From an uncultured bacterium (GTDB lineage: Bacteria > Verrucomicrobiota > Kiritimatiellia > RFP12 > UBA1067), in NCBI GenBank assembly GCA_946401765.1, contig CAMIVJ010000170.1:1-6372 (forward strand): a stretch of 6,372 bases of DNA. Direction: 5' to 3'. The notes beneath the pieces are model-generated. The model saw only the letters and a program-made list of their open reading frames with translations, did no database searches and was not told where the DNA came from. The position numbers and the translations under genes are program-made. Of the stretch, positions 6,365-6,372 are shown one piece after another; within the stretch, counting starts at the first letter, position 1; every line of letters starts with the position of its first letter.

Positions 6365-6372
6365 ACGCGCAA

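Overview
The window is GC-rich bacterial DNA carrying two large genes that face each other, a short transposase relic between them, and probably the first codons of a third gene at the left edge. The best guess for the host is an anaerobic or gut-associated member of the PVC group, most likely Kiritimatiellota. The evidence is the combination of a long surface protein (LamG fold, YIDTG-type jelly roll, one autotransporter-associated repeat), a GH127/DUF1680 lipoprotein and a RAYT-type transposase relic. This assignment rests on family habits, not on a phylogenetic marker.

Layout: 1-89 (minus) may be the start of a divergent, unrecognised gene. 90-331 is a leader with an AT-rich half, a possible promoter (186-214) and a strong stem-loop (252-286). 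332-3553 (plus) encodes a secreted protein of about 1073 residues built from carbohydrate-binding-like and beta-helix modules, with no visible enzyme domain and no outer-membrane barrel. 3554-3868 is the convergent intergenic region. It holds a 62-codon remnant of a REP-associated tyrosine transposase and a 9-bp hairpin with a GGGTCAGACCC core. 3869-6313 (minus) encodes an 814-residue lipoprotein of the GH127/DUF1680 superfamily. 6314-6372 is its ribosome binding site and part of its promoter.

The two large genes are not an operon. Both products are exported, and their signal peptides resemble each other (KAI-x-G-[ED]-A-VAAFA), so they may belong to one surface carbohydrate programme, one part binding and one part cutting; that link is inference. 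The most notable point is that the GH127-like enzyme keeps the whole zinc/cysteine catalytic centre while three histidines usual in the family are replaced by Ala, Phe and Asn. This suggests a different sugar in the active site. I see no defence system, CRISPR array, tRNA or rRNA.
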